DNA of 64,000 nt from Todiramphus chloris collaris (lineage: Eukaryota; Chordata; Aves; Coraciiformes; Alcedinidae), in contig JANVCC010000076.1 in the NCBI GenBank assembly GCA_025345505.1, forward strand, positions 10,888,577-10,952,576. The letters run 5' to 3'. Shown here piece by piece: positions 37,370-51,358 of the stretch. Each line of letters opens with the position of its first letter. Within the stretch, counting starts at the first letter, position 1. The notes under the pieces were generated by a model that worked only from the letters and a program-made list of their open reading frames with translations, ran no database searches and was not told where the DNA came from. A program made the translations under genes and the position numbers.

Positions 37370-40300
37370 TTGATAATAGAAGAATTAATCACTATAGAAG
37401 AATTATAGAAAAATAATCGATAATAGTGACTTATTTCCTTAAGACTGCCTAATTAACACAACCTATTAAACCCAGAACAATGGCATTTGAACTTTCTCAA
37501 GAAGCAGCAATGACAGCTCAGTCTCTTACACTACCGGACATACAAAGCATTACATAAAACTGGTAGACACCAAGTTTGAAAGTGTCCAAGAAATTCTTTA
37601 GCATGCAACATGTGGTTAAGCTGTGGCACTGCTTGCTACAAAATGCTGTGGGTGCTAAAAGTGTATATGAAATTTAAAAAAAAAATTAATAAATTAATTA
37701 AATAAAAAAGCCACACCAAAACAAAACAAAGAAACAAAAAGACAAGTAAAGAAAACCCAGTTCAGTGCTATTAAATATAAAGCGTCACCCCTCCCAGAGG
37801 CCTCAAGTCACACAAATCTGGATGCTGACAGAATGCACAGATATGTTCCAGTGCACACTTGTTTCCTCCTTATCTTCTTCCTTAGGCTTCTGCTTCACAC
37901 ATAAGAAAAGATACAATGAGAATACTGGAATAGGTCAACTTTTGGTCTGCTCCACAAAGGCCATTTTTACACCCTTAGATGACTTTCAGGATGGAAGGAA
38001 GTTGCCTGTCTGAAAGCTTTACCATTTTTTCTAGCTACTTCAGTTGTTTTAATAAAATAAATCTTAAGACAAAAGACAAATCTTACTTTATAAAGATATT
38101 ATAAAATCCTGATTTTTTTTTAAATGTGAAAATAATCTTGGCAACTTCTACTTTACGTCCTTCAAGAACATTCATGATTTTGTTTTATACCATCATACAA
38201 GTCCATCTGTATTGCACTAACCAAAGTATCTGTTTAACATCGGCAGCAAAGCAGTCACCACACTAAGAAGCACATTTTGTCAATGCAAATGCTAGCAAAC
38301 AGCATTTAAAAAACCCTACAAAAGACAGTATGGGAACAGTAATTAAAGGAAATACAGAGAATTATGTCAGTATTTCAGATCAGTCTTAGACTGAAAAAAT
38401 AATGCTGTTATTATCAGAAAGCATTGGCAATCTCTTCACACTGCAAAATATTAATTTAACAGAATACATTTCCTTGTCAACAGCCTCAGAATGAAGAAGA
38501 TAAATTGGGCACTAATGCACGTAATCTTCTGTCCTCTACACCAACAAGGTGGGGTGAGAAAGCCTCTCCTGCAGCTGTCATTACTGTACTGTCCCGTGAT
38601 GCTCATTCCCTTCCTTCCTAGCTGTCCAGCCTTCACCTGTCAGCACTACATGCTTTTCATGGACCTAGCATTTTAGAAGAAGCAGAGGAAACAACACAAT
38701 GGTCTTAAAAGCAGTTTCCCAAAAGAAGCTCTGTCTCTAGGAGAGAAGGCAAACTTCCTGAACCTGTCCAATCGTAAAATAACGTCAGGATTGTTTAAAC
38801 TAATATTGTATTAATACTAGATGCTGGTGCGTGAAGGGATGGGGAAGCAGAAGTCCAGATGACATGGAATAGAGGAATTATAGTAGTAGAATCAAAGCTA
38901 TTTATTTCCACTAAGCACATATTCCAAATAAAAATATTGCTTAATATAACATGACATCACTGATGTACTTTTGCTTAAACTAAAGATTATGTTGCAGATC
39001 AAAAGAGAGATCTAACAAAGTAATCATTATTTGTGGTTGAAACACTATGATTAGATTTAGACATTTTCTTTAATTAGAAGGTAACCTTTGCCTCAGGAAT
39101 GGGGAATGTCCACTATACCTAGAAGAGATGACAGACCTCTTGTAACAACTCTCCCAAGATTACAATGTGGCTATGCATACTTATAAAGACCATACTCACA
39201 TTAATACTAATTTCTAACTGCAGTCCTCTGTAAGCAAGAGACCTGCCTGTGACCTGCCTTGGTTATAGCCTCCAAGGGAAGAGGCAACGTGACATTTTGT
39301 ACCACTGAATCTTAGTTCTCTTCCTGAAGTTGAAGTAGTTTGAAACGGATGAAAAGCAGCTCCTCCTTGTTTACACAAAGGGTTAGTACTAGCTCAGTTG
39401 AGCCTGCTGTTTGTCACAGATGGCCAAAGCTAGGACAAATCCTGTCTGTAGGCATGGACTAAATCCAAATGGCGATACCTGCACTGAACAAAATACTGCT
39501 TTTGAAATGAGAAATTTTGTAGCAAAATTAGAAATACAATGTCTCACAAATGGCAGGTTCAGAGCTTGAAGCAGAGCTGTGCGACCTGCACAGCAAGCAG
39601 TGGACAAAAACACAGTAAGAAGGAAGAAACTACCAATGTAACAAGCCTCACTAGGAATATTTTTTTCCCCTCATGATGTAGTGAGGATGCACCTACAACA
39701 TTCTTTGGAAGAGTACTTGTTTAATCATTTCAATGTTCAGCCTGCCAAATCAGATGCTACTTAATTATCTATATTAGAATGATCTGCAGACATCAAAGAA
39801 TAACTTAAAATAAAAAGACAAAATAGGTAACCAGTACAGAAAAAGGTGGGGAGATGTAAAAAGGAAGAAGTAACAATCTCTTCTCTCTTGTGTACATCAG
39901 ACTAAGAGGCCATGGAAACCAACACAATGTAACTGCAAACTGAGCTCTCCCACTCAAATTCCAGAGGTGAAGGAAAATGTGGATAACTGACCTGAGCCTA
40001 TACAGAAACCTACACAAATCCTTAGGGAAATAAACCAAAGCTCAAGTACCAGCTGCAGCACTCTTAAAATATCAACATGAAATTCTTTCAGAGAGACCTG
40101 AACTACTACTGCTTCGGAGCTGGAAGTTTACAACCTGCTGAGTCTGCCTCCTCAGCCCTGACACATCCAATAGGCTTCCCTTAGCAGATCCTCCTCCGCT
40201 GTTTTCTTTGAGACTATTACAAATACTTTTGGAAAGAATTCTCTTCCAGACCTCTTTCCCATCCACCAGATGAATTTCATGTGCTATTTGTCATCAAAAT

Positions 40301-41907
40301 ATCTTGGGGAGAAAAAAAATAATAAAGGAGCAGAATTATAACTGTGACTGATTAATTTGCCCTATCATGTTACTTATAAACAGAGAATTCCAGTACTCCC
40401 CACATCTTCCATGCACCTCAAAGCAGAGTTAGGAAGACAAAGCCATAGAGTTGTTTTGAAGAGCATTATTGTCATTTTATATGAAAAAAGTGAAGTCTTC
40501 TCAAAATGACCTTTCAAATGGAAGGTCCATGATTAAAAAAACTGCAACGTGTAATTGTGTGCTTCCTGAAACCACTTTTTCTAGGTCTGTCATGGTTGTT
40601 TGATGCATCAGACAATTCTCCTAATGCACAAGGAGAGTGACCTTGTGTCTGGATGATCCTCAGTACCTTCTACAGGAGTCTCCTCTGAAAGGTGATAGGG
40701 CACTGAAACTTGCTCATGCATACAAGACGCCCAAAGAAGAACTGAAATTCTTTCAGTGAAGAAGGAGAGTGAACCTTTTTCTCTTTATTCCTTCAACAAC
40801 CATCTCATTCTCAGCATTATTTTCCATTATGAACTAGCCTAAGCATTGGAGAGCAGGCCAGACAACAGAAGGAGTTGTTCAGGACACCAAAGCAAACAGT
40901 CCTTCAAAATTCCCTGTGCAGAAGCCAGGAACAGAGCACTCTTTTATTAAGAGAAATCCTTCTTCTCTGTTTAGGAATAAGGAATCTGGAAGGCTGACTA
41001 GGATGTGCCCTTTGCAATAACTCTACTGCTATCTGTGAGATGAATAGCCAAAAAAATCCCTGACACAACAGTGGTGAATTGTCAGCATTAAAACAAACAC
41101 CCCCAGCAAAAGGTCCCTAATTGCCAGCAACTAAGTTGAGCCCATTGGACATTTTTTTGCGCTGCTTTACCTGCAATTTTTTTTCTTATTTACAGGTAAG
41201 TATAAACTGACCAGGGAAAATTAGCATTGCAAAGAATAAATTGAAGATAACAATTTATTTTGGCAAAGAATCTGTCAAAGAACTATGCTGCACAAAATTG
41301 CTCCAACTTACTTGACTCCCGGGAGGAATATCTCTGGGAATGAGACCCTTCCTTCTGGAGTGGCACAGGCTCAGCGCAGGGCAATTGTGAAACTGCACCC
41401 CAATGGTTTGGGAAGGAGATTAGAAACCCCTTATTGCATCAACTTCCTACCTACTGGGAGTGTAATAAAAAGCAGGACATTCCCCTTTCCACAATACAAA
41501 AGTATGCTTAGACTAAGAGTAACCTGCTACTTCCTAGCCTTAAAAATGGTAAAAGCTAAATATAAGGAGTAAGAATGTTAATAGTAAAACAAGTGTCAAT
41601 CCCCAACATGCATTCTTTCTTCTATATACAACCCTCCTCTTTCAGATGGAGCGTCAGCAAGGTTCAAAGTCTCCAAGTTTCCGTCTGTATGACAGCCTGT
41701 AACACTGGCTAGATGGGCAGAAGCCTGAAATTGTCCTGTGTGGAGAATGGCTGCACTGACAAAGTAAGGCAGACATTGCCAGTGAACAATATAAGGCTTT
41801 TGAACAACAGCAATGAAAAACTACATTTCAAGATGCTTGTGGGAATGAATCTGGTCCTCCTGGATATTAAGTAGTCCACTGTTTGAACAAAAGAACTAGA
41901 TTTAGAC

Positions 41908-42156
41908 TGGTTCTTTTGACACCGTCTCCCACAGCAGTATCATTTAGAAATTGAATTAATATGAGACAGACAAGCAGGCTATAAATAGACCAAAAATAAT
42001 TGGGCTCAATCCCTCCCCTGGGATCTTTTCAAAACTTGGCTAGAAAAAGACATCGTTGGCCTGATCTAGTGCTAGCACCTTCCCACTATGAGCAAGGCGT
42101 TTTACTGCTTGACCTGCAGAGGTCCCTTCCCAACATTTCCACTATTCTGTGATTTC
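41908..42156 (+). mobile_element. Old, internally deleted CR1 remnant
   Basis: The 3' part (about 42003-42156) keeps CCCTGGGATCTTTTCAAAAC, then GACCTGCAGAGGTCCCTTCC and ATTCTGTGATTTC, which match a worn CR1 3' end. Just upstream, TTTTGACACCGTCTCCCACA at about 41914-41933 matches the CR1 reverse-transcriptase FDTVSH region, which normally lies well over 1 kb away. The two may be one copy with a large internal deletion or two separate scraps. Confidence 0.65.
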
Positions 42157-44354
42157 TTAGTGCAGAAGCAGCAGTAGCATCAAGAGTCTCTCCACACTGC
42201 CCATTTGACTAAGACACGACAGAGAAGTAGAGGGTTTCCACAGGGTTACAAGAGCACCTTTCACTCTTTCCAAGGGCCAGCTCCAATACAGAAAATCTGT
42301 GAAGTGGCCTACAAAATTAGCAGTGAAATTATTCCCAAGGACAAAATGACTCAAGTTGTAATGTCAGCAGCAATGTGCAAGATGCTTCAAGCTAGAACGC
42401 CAGGCTGCAGGAGTTAGGAGCTAGCAAGACTTCTGCACCAGAAGGAAGGGTTCTCATATTCCTCTTCAGATAAACAAAGCAGGAATTATTAAATGACTGA
42501 CCATAATGGTTACATCATAGAAAATCCTGTTACTCTGTTTTCTCAAGACCTCAAAAACATATTGATTTGTAAAAACACACTGGTTTACACATAAAGGGAG
42601 GACATCTACGCTACATTCTCAGGCCTGTGCCTTCATGTTCTGTTAAAGGCTTAAGATCTTAATTAAAAGGTGTCTTTGAAGCTTCACAGATGATCTGGGA
42701 AAACATATTCTTAAGATGTAGCCAGACCATCACTGTAATATCTATTAATCACAATTTCACAAGAGCAACAGTATGTAGTAGAGCAAATAGAAATATAGAG
42801 GAGCTTTCACTAATGGAATTCTGCCATAAAAAAACGCACTAAAATACAAAATACCATTCATAAAAACGATAGCTTGATTTACCAGACTGTCACTGAAGGG
42901 ATCTGTAGCCTCTTTGATCAGTCACTTCAAGTGCTTCTTTACAAAGGAACAAAAGACGGGTTGTGTTTATTTGTATTGTTGACTTGATGTATTTTAACTA
43001 TAGAAGCCCAGTTTAGTCCAATTAAATGAAGGCAATCAGGTGTAAAAGAACTGTAGCACATTACAATCAGCAGGCAGACTATACACCAGTAAAAGGTAGA
43101 ATCTGTCTCTAGAAATTAACTAATTATTTTCTCTCCCTCCCACCGTCCCCCATCCCTTTTGAGGGCAAGCTCTCACAGCAGACTCCTAGATTTTAAAAAT
43201 CAAAGTCTCTTTCTTGACTTCAAGTGATTGACACACTTGTAAATCTCTCAAATTGTTGCAGTGCCTAGCTACCTTCATCCTCTCATGTCCAAGGTCAAGG
43301 CAACTACAATGCAATACATCACATTACGAGACTGTATTTGAGGATTTTTTGATCCATAATCCTTACCTCAAAGAAAAAAAAAAGTATAATGAATTTAATA
43401 AATTAATCTGGTTCCTTCTATGCACTTTACTCATGTTCAGGGATTAACTGAAAATCTGTGGATGACTGAAATCTTCTATTGTATTACTATCGTATAATTT
43501 CCAGTTTGAAAACATCTAGTGCCATAAGACCAAAGGGTCTACTTCTTTTGATCTAATTGACCTGTGTTACACCAGTGCATGGCCTGGAGCTATCAGAGCC
43601 AACAGTGCGTGACCTGAGAGTAAAAATCAAGAAATAATGATAATGAAAGGTCCCTGTTGCCAGTACAGATGTACTGTTAATACCATCTGAAACATAACAA
43701 TTGAAGGATGCTTAATACTAGGTCATGAAATTAAATATCTCTTGATAAAAATTTAACATAACAATAGCTATTATTTGGATTCAGGGAGCATCTATTTTGA
43801 TCTTATTAATGTGCTTAATATTTAATTAAAAAAAAAAAATCAGTGCAGAGCAGTACAGGAAAAAGGTATCCACAGGCCCTGTTCTGGTACTCTGCACTTT
43901 ATTTAAACTCTCCTGTGTGGCAGATGGTTGCTAATTGCCAGAAGAGGCAAAAGATAGTGTATTCATGCATAATTTGTAAGCATTATCTAGTATCTGTTTC
44001 CCTTCTTTTAAACCATTACCTATGGTCTTTGATTCATCCACTCTCCAAATTTCTTCCCAGTGTCATGCTAGATCCTGGTATCACCGCTTAGAATATTCCA
44101 CCTTCCTGGAACATTTCTCCTCTTATAAACATTTGATAGACTAGTAACAAAACCAGAAAATTTGCAGAGTTCCTGGTACCACTATAAATATTTCACCCTG
44201 CATTATCTAAATGGCTTCACCCTATAATGAAAAGAACTATATAAAAGATCATTTTATATAATGTTTTGTCTAGAACAGTTTTTATGTGCTCATCATTGCA
44301 AATTAATTATGTCCAAGCTCTGTTTTGTTGCAATACTGTGAAGGCTCAAGCTGA

Positions 44355-44412
44355 TCTGAAAATACGCAGACACAGAAACATAGAAGAACGTGGTGTTGGA
44401 AAGAACAAGCTT
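44355..44412 (-). mobile_element. Possible CR1 3' scrap
   Basis: The forward strand has ACACAGAAACATAGAAGAAC then GTGGTGTTGGAAAGAACA, loosely like the inverse CR1 tip (CACAGAATCATAGAATGG...GGTTGGAAAGGAC). It is short and could be chance. Confidence 0.25.
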
Positions 44413-47070
44413 TGGGCCCCTGCAATCACAAAAAATATTGTCATGTGGTCTTTTTATTAAGCTGATCATGTTCCAGACTAAAACTTAACCTTACACAGCC
44501 CGAGGAAGAGTTGTTGGTGGTTGTTGGGCTTTCTTTTGTCTCTTCTTCTCCCGGGATTCCACATTTATGATTAGACTGGACAGACTTCTGGGCAGCAGCT
44601 TACCAGGACTCTGCATGAAATAAATTTCTACTTCTTTGTCTCTCTCTTTGAAACATGTACACCTACTATTTCATCTGAGGATATCTATCATTCTTAAGGC
44701 TCCTTGCATGTGCCTCCATCTGCTCACCTAGTAACCCCATGTCCTTCTCCATTATTTTATAGTGCAGAAATTCTTCTTAGTAGGCCTTGAATCTAAGTAC
44801 AAAGACCTGCAGGGTCACTTTTGTTCCACTTTAGATTACGAGAGGGATGGTACATTGTGTTTTTATGAGATGCATCCTACAACTTTCAGCTTTAGGAAAA
44901 AGAAGACAAGATGCCTTTGAACCACTGTATTTTCTCTTTCCCTTGTATGAGCTGCCCCCAGAGAGGGAGGTGTCATGGCTATAGTAGCTCTTCATAAAAT
45001 GGCATAAGCCAATGGAATTCAAACAGCTCTGAAATGCTGCCCATGTTACAAGAGAAGTGTGCTTTGCACTTTAATTAAAACTTGCAGGCTTCACTATTTA
45101 GTTTTCCATCAGTTCTCACGGTAAGGGGCTCTGGTCTTCATATGGCTGCAGCTACTTTCCCAGACAGGATACAGTCAGACTGGAGCTAAGAATCTTACTC
45201 AGTAATTTGTCATCACAAGATTATGCTTCCAACTCTAATGAGAGAAGAACCACAGAGTGTGGCAGCATCAATTAGCAGAGTATGTCATCTCAGTAAGGCA
45301 GGCTTCTCCTGCTCTAGCCTGGAAGCAGCAGCAAGACACACAAAACCACACTACCCTTTAAAAAATTACTTTTCTTTCTCATAGCTCATCCTGGAAAGCA
45401 GAATTATCATGACATGATGGCCAGTGAGATTGAGAGCGGGGCAGAAGATACATAGATACAGTTAGAAAGCACATGCACTACTGAGAGGAATGAAAGACTA
45501 TTGAAAGCCCTTTTTTCTGAAAATTATGAGCAACCTACATTATAATGTTAATATCTCTGTGCTTTCCACATGAGAATTTTGAATCTGTAATCTAGACAAC
45601 TTAGGACAGTGTTTTATTGTCAGGGCTGGTCCACATTTGAAATTGAAATTCCATATAAAAAGTCTGAAGCTTTACTTTGCTTTTGGTTCCAAAATAAAAC
45701 TTAAAAAATACACTCCAGAGCAAAAAGGAAGGACAAAAAAGGTAGGAAGGACCAGTCAGAAGAAAGGAGAACAGACTGAAACCATTTCAACCTTAAACTA
45801 AACATTTTGATAAAATTAGATTTTCTTTTGATCATGATTTGGATTTATTTTATATTATGCCATATTTATAATATGACATGATAGGAGTTCAAATGTGTAG
45901 ACTGAAACTATATAGTTTTAGGAAAAAACCATAAGTATTTTTAATTCCAAAAGGAAATACAGTGATTGATGTTATAAGTAGATGTAAGTAATCAAAGACA
46001 AAGGCAATACTCCCCTGCAACTTAAACACACTGCTTGAAACAGCCACAGTGCTGTTGCAGATACAGAAGGGAAAGGAAAAACATCCTCTCTTCCATCACA
46101 TCATATGGTAGATACAACACATGAGCTGTGCTATAAGATGAGGGTACAATTCCTTCTGTTCTAGCTATAAAAGCTACCTCACTGTACTGTAAAGATGTAA
46201 CCCAAATATCAGACTGTAAAAATCAAACAAAAAGGTCGTGTCATGTCAGAAAGCTGGACACAGGGGCATTCTTTGGAATGGCTTTTCACAAAGGAGTGGG
46301 AGACACAGTGTTAGCTGGTCTGCTCTACCACTTTACTCTATTAAAACCCTGTTAGCCACCACAGGATATGTTTGAGATCCTATTCCCTGGTGAAGAATTG
46401 AGGGGGAGAGTTTGGAAATAAGGCAAAAGTGAAAGACTTTTTAAAGAACAAGAGGATAAGAAGGAGAGCCACACAACATTCAGAAGCTTAAAGGAAAATG
46501 TGGACTTTCAAATCAGTAACTTAGACATTTGTGACAATTGCTGATGGAGATTCTAAATAAGCACAAAATGTGTGTGTGTGTTTTGTTTAATACCCAATTC
46601 ATTTGCTTATCTCAGTTTTGAAACCTTAGGTATGATGGGATCAGAGTTAATGGAATAAATCATAAAGTGTTGCTACTTTTGACTGAACCAAGAACTATTT
46701 TCCTTGCTACAGAAGCAAACAGTCCAAAGAAGCAAAAGTCATGAGGACTTCTTTTCTTAAACCAGAATTTTACCAAACAACCCTGTGTATGATATATAAA
46801 CAAACCTTTGGTTTTTAAGTGCACATAATTATAGTGTAATAAGCTCTGTTAATTCCCTGGAAAATTTTATCCATAAGCAATATAAAACATTTACCTTTAA
46901 CACAAAGTTATTTTGGTATTTTGTTACTGTTACCACAACAGAGAAATAAAAGAACAGCATTTTTATTTTTCTGGCTAATATCCTAGTTCATCCCATAAAA
47001 GGAAAAAAATAAGGAAAAAAAAAAAAAAAGGAAAAGAAGGCAAGAATAAATACAGAAATATGGTTCTTAC

Positions 47071-47110
47071 CCCGAAGAGCGGCAGTCTGGTTTATTTCTT
47101 TCAGAGCGAT
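47071..47110 (-). CDS. SH3D19: Candidate SH3D19 5' exon (40 nt)
   Basis: This short exon candidate has a very good acceptor (atgcctcctttctcacag) and donor CGGG|gtaaga. Two frames are open. Phase 0 gives IALKEINQTAALR plus one base, which joins in frame to the 43-nt exon. Starting after two bases gives RSERNKPDCRSS plus two bases, which joins in frame to the 29502 exon. The remaining frame has a stop, so this exon cannot directly follow the exon at 53113-53184 as coding sequence. It may also be 5' untranslated. Splice-site quality makes a real exon plausible; the reading frame is undecided. Confidence 0.45.
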
Positions 47111-49341
47111 CTGTGAGAAAGGAGGCATAATATCAGCACAAAAGTTGGGATGTTGTTTAGCAATACTAGCACAGAAGTCTTAAAATAACCATGACACCGT
47201 ATGACTAGCAAAACCAAAAGCTAATTCTGTTTTAAAACTCTTTTCCTGCACTGGACTGCTCTGCCTGAGCCCAAGTGAAATTACTGCAAGTTTAACGTTT
47301 GTGAAAACTCCTCTACTCAAAACACAGTGTATTTAATGTTTTGCATTAATGCTTTGGAAGCTTCCCCTCCTTTTAGCTGGAATGAATAGGACTTTAGTTT
47401 GGGGTAAAAATAAGGGAGAAGGAAGAGGAAAAAAAGAAAAACCACAGATTACTCAGCGCAAAAAAATCATTCCATGAATCACAACTGGCACAGTTCCCTG
47501 ACAGGATGGGAGAAAAATCAGCAGTTGGTTGCAGTAACATCTGCAAATACACTGAATCCAGTGCAGCCCCATCATTAACTCTTTGACTTCTCGTGTTCCA
47601 GATACTGAATCTTTCTGTGTTTTCAGAAAGGGTTTTGTTTACCCTCTGAGCATTTCAAGTAGCTTATTTGCGCTACTGACATTCACCAGCAAATAAAAAT
47701 CTACATAGGATAATCATATCAACTCAGATAAACTACTTCTGCCGAGCAATTTATCAGTTGCTAAAGCCTACTACATCCCTAGCTACGTTTCTAAAAGTTC
47801 TTGTAATTTCTGAAAGCTCAAATATGCAAAGAAAGTATAAAATACGTCTCCTAAGAGTTAAGATTATCATAGAACCATTACAAAATAGCCACTGTACTGT
47901 GTTATTAGAAATCACATATTACCAGTTACATTGTAAATCTAGAATATCTCTTACCACACGACTTTTGAGCTAGCTGAAAGAAGCAACTGAGATTTGTGTC
48001 CTCCTAAAATACATATATTCTAAAACTAGAGAGTTTTAATCATTTATTACAGAAAGATCCACTAAGCAATTAGAAGGATATTCTTACAGCTACGTATAAT
48101 CTCCCCTGACCATGGTAATTTTGCTTCTGACTCCATCTGTGTATATTTCAAACAGAAAACTATTTTTCTGGTGTTAATAAACACTCTACTGAAAGCTTGT
48201 CTATATAGAAGAATAAGAGTATTCCTAAAAAAAAAAAATTCCATACTCACAGATTGCGTTTTTAACCTTAAGGCTCTGTGTTTGAAATACATTTTTTTCT
48301 CTTAAGACCATACATTTGTTTGTATAGTTTTAGCTCCTGTACAGAAGAAATATTTTCCTCTCCAAGTTTTACGTGCTCCTTTGATTTGGTTTTCATTAAA
48401 GTGGTAAAAAGTTATTTCATATCAACACTGCTCAAAGAGCATCTAATGCTTTTTCCATCCATAGGTGCTCCTACTGAGCTGTCATAGCCACACAGTGTAT
48501 AATTTATTGTGTTTCTGACTCACAGTGAACTCCATTACATCACACTGTGTGCTCCTCTGTTAGCTAGAAACAGCATGGTATAGCTCAAACCAGACTTACA
48601 GCAACAGTTGTTCCAACACACAGAGAAAGGCTCCTTCCATCCTTAGCATTTATTCATATATAACCTGTGAGCACTGCAAGAAATAAGGCAGGACTTCCTA
48701 CTGAAACCTTCTTGCATCTGTTGCTTGTTGGTGTTCCCTGTTATGTACACAGCCACAATCTGACAGTATTCAGACAAAACCTTCCCACTTCTAAAAAGAC
48801 CGTGTGAATAAATCAGTGAGAAGGAATAAAAGGAGTCACAGTACATGTAAACACAGCATCTGGGAGCTTTTCCTCTCAGCCCACATCCAGCTGGCAGATC
48901 CACCAGAGCCCAACTACACCACTGCAACCTGCTCATTCAGGAAGTCAGTGCAGTTCCCTTTTCTCTTTTGTTTTATTGAAATGTTGAAACAGGAAATAGT
49001 ACCTCTGCTTTTACACATCATTACTCCTAAACCTAGTGAAAGCACATCACCCACATGTACACTGCTTGTACTAAGATGAATAAAGATAAATGTAATTCTA
49101 TAAACACACAGTTAGCATCTTAAAATAGAAATAAACCCTGCACCTGTTTAAGGTTACTGTGAACATAATCAATTAAATTTGATTTAGTGTATCAAGAGAC
49201 TCAAAGAGATTAATATTTCCAATTAGTGCTTAAATTTTGCAATTCTAGATGCACTACATACAAGCACCAATTCAAGTAGTGTCACACACCTCTAGATATG
49301 AAATCCCAGAAAAACATATAAATAGATTATTTATTGTTTTT

Positions 49342-49398
49342 TAAACATACACACACAACCATACACACCCATATATGCTACATTTAAACACACATACA
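49342..49398. repeat. CA-rich low-complexity stretch
   Basis: Imperfect (CA)n with ACACAC, CATACACAC and CACACATACATG blocks. Confidence 0.75.
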
Positions 49399-51272
49399 TG
49401 CCAATCCCATTCCTGCTTTCTGCAGGCAAGTCCACAGCTGATTAACTCTCTATATGTCACCTCAACAACAGAGGTATTGTATTCTTTTCTAACAGAAATA
49501 ATTAAGAGGATGATATAGATGCGAAAATCTGAAAATTAAATGCTGCACTATAGAGTTTAATCAATATCAAAGATACAAATTTCTGTAAAACTTTACAGGA
49601 CATGATCTCTTTCTAGCACAATACCGTGGATCCTTCAATTCTAAACTCTAGAAGCCAAAACGCCTGTCAGATTAGAGCAAACATTGAACGTTTGCTGGAC
49701 TAGCATGCACAGTGAACAAACAAGGCAGCCTGCACTCCAGCATGGGAAATTTCCAGGAAAAAAATCCACTTCTTGTGACAGATAATACCTTCCAGACACG
49801 AGCTTCCACAGATGAGACACCAGTGCTGTTCTCCCAATCCTTGCATTGCTAAAGTAATGCAATTCCTGACCGTGTATGTAGCTGTAGGCAAATAGGCTAG
49901 GAACTACTAAGCAGCTAGAACACACAAGCTAAAGAATGGGATTGCTTGATTCTAAGTTTATTTTGGTTAATGAACTGTTCTTGAAAATAAGCATCATCTC
50001 CCTAACCTGATAAGAGGAGAACAGTGTGAAGTTTGGGCTTTGTGCTAGCACAGCAGATCTGCTCCCAGTTTACTGACAACTGCCCAAGAGGTGATGCGGG
50101 GCTATCATCTCTCTCATTCTACAACTACAGGTTTTGCCAGCTAATTCAGCTAGCTCAGACAACACAGACATGCACGTTCTTCCTCAGACAGAATGAAAGC
50201 TCTTTCTGCTTGTCCCACAATCCACACTTCACATAGCCAGAGACTTGTAGTCTTTCAATCCCTAAGAACTGACCATCCTCCAACCTCCTGCAGTCAAGGC
50301 TTAAACAGATTTTCTCTACTTCATGCTAGCATCTACTCTTCACAAAACCTTTGCTGCCCTTATACAAATACAGCCAGCGCGGGAGAAATGTCTTAGCCTT
50401 GTTCAGCAGCAGGACACAGTGCAGAAAGTCAAGGAGCTGGCAGGTGGGGCAGATGAGGTGGAACAAGTCAGAGACTCCTGGCTGAGGTTGGGAAGACCAG
50501 TGCCAAGTTTTAAGCACTGCGGAAGAATCAAGGAAAACATCAGAACAGAAAGATCTGGTATTTATATTATAATTGTTTGATAAATACACTGTTTATTTAC
50601 AAAATCATCCTGTGTGTATTTCATCAATAGCTTGAACACATCATACCTTTCTGCAGCATTCAAAGATTGAGCGGCAGACAGAAATGCTGTGTTCCAGTTG
50701 CTTTTAGAAAGGGTCAGCTTCCTTTAACTGGTGATTCTCTTACCCTTTGAGTATGGGAAAATTACCCCCTTTGTTTGTTTCCTTTTAATATAATAGAACA
50801 GCTTTTCTTCTCAAGGAAAATATAAACATAACCATCAGGAGAAAAATAACTGACTCAACACTATTTTGGTCACTCACAAACTCAGAATAGCTTACGTTTT
50901 TTTGCCAAAAAGACCACCAAAGCAGAAAACAATAGCTTTTAAGGCATTCACTCTTGCCCCTGGAAGACAAGCAAAGAAAAGTAAAAAGGCAACTCACACC
51001 AGACACTGTTTTTGTCTGTTTATTTTGCAAGCTTCTTCAAAGTATGTTGTTGCTAAGAGTGGCTTCAACCGAAAAGCATGCTCTCACTAGAAAAAAATTT
51101 AAGTATAAACATGAAAATCTGTTGAAAAGTGAGTAAAAAGTTAACACACACTGCCACTTCGAACTTGCAAAACTACCTCCCAAGGCAGGTACCTTCCTGC
51201 TTTCACATCCTATCATCCCACAGCTTGATCTCTTTTGAAAGCTGAATTGGCTGAAGGGAGAAAAGGGGGGGC

Positions 51273-51358
51273 ACAGAATCATAGAATGGTTTGGGTTGGA
51301 AGGGACCTTAAAGATTGTCTAGTTCCAACCCCCCTGCTATGGGCAGGGACACCTTCCA
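51273..51358 (-). mobile_element. CR1 LINE 3' tip, minus strand
   Basis: The forward strand reads ACAGAATCATAGAATGGTTT, then GGGTTGGAAGGGACCTTAAA and CCAACCCCCCTGCTATGGGC, a standard CR1 3' end in inverse orientation. It is less than 100 bp long and carries no coding part. Confidence 0.88.

Larger units (their letters stand above)
29645..47070 (-). other. Intronic region (17.4 kb)
   Basis: This region holds a somewhat GC-richer stretch at 29.9-30.5 kb, a G-run/A-run purine tract at 30713-30758, an AT-rich degenerate tandem repeat at 31501-31554, a minus-strand CR1 at 36608-37369, a degenerate CR1 at 41.9-42.16 kb and a possible CR1 scrap near 44.36-44.41 kb. No supported exon was found on either strand. 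Confidence 0.7.

Noticed and set aside
48247-48271. 25-nt minus-strand microexon candidate with a gtgagt donor
   Set aside because: There is no polypyrimidine tract before the AG and the length is too small to be convincing.
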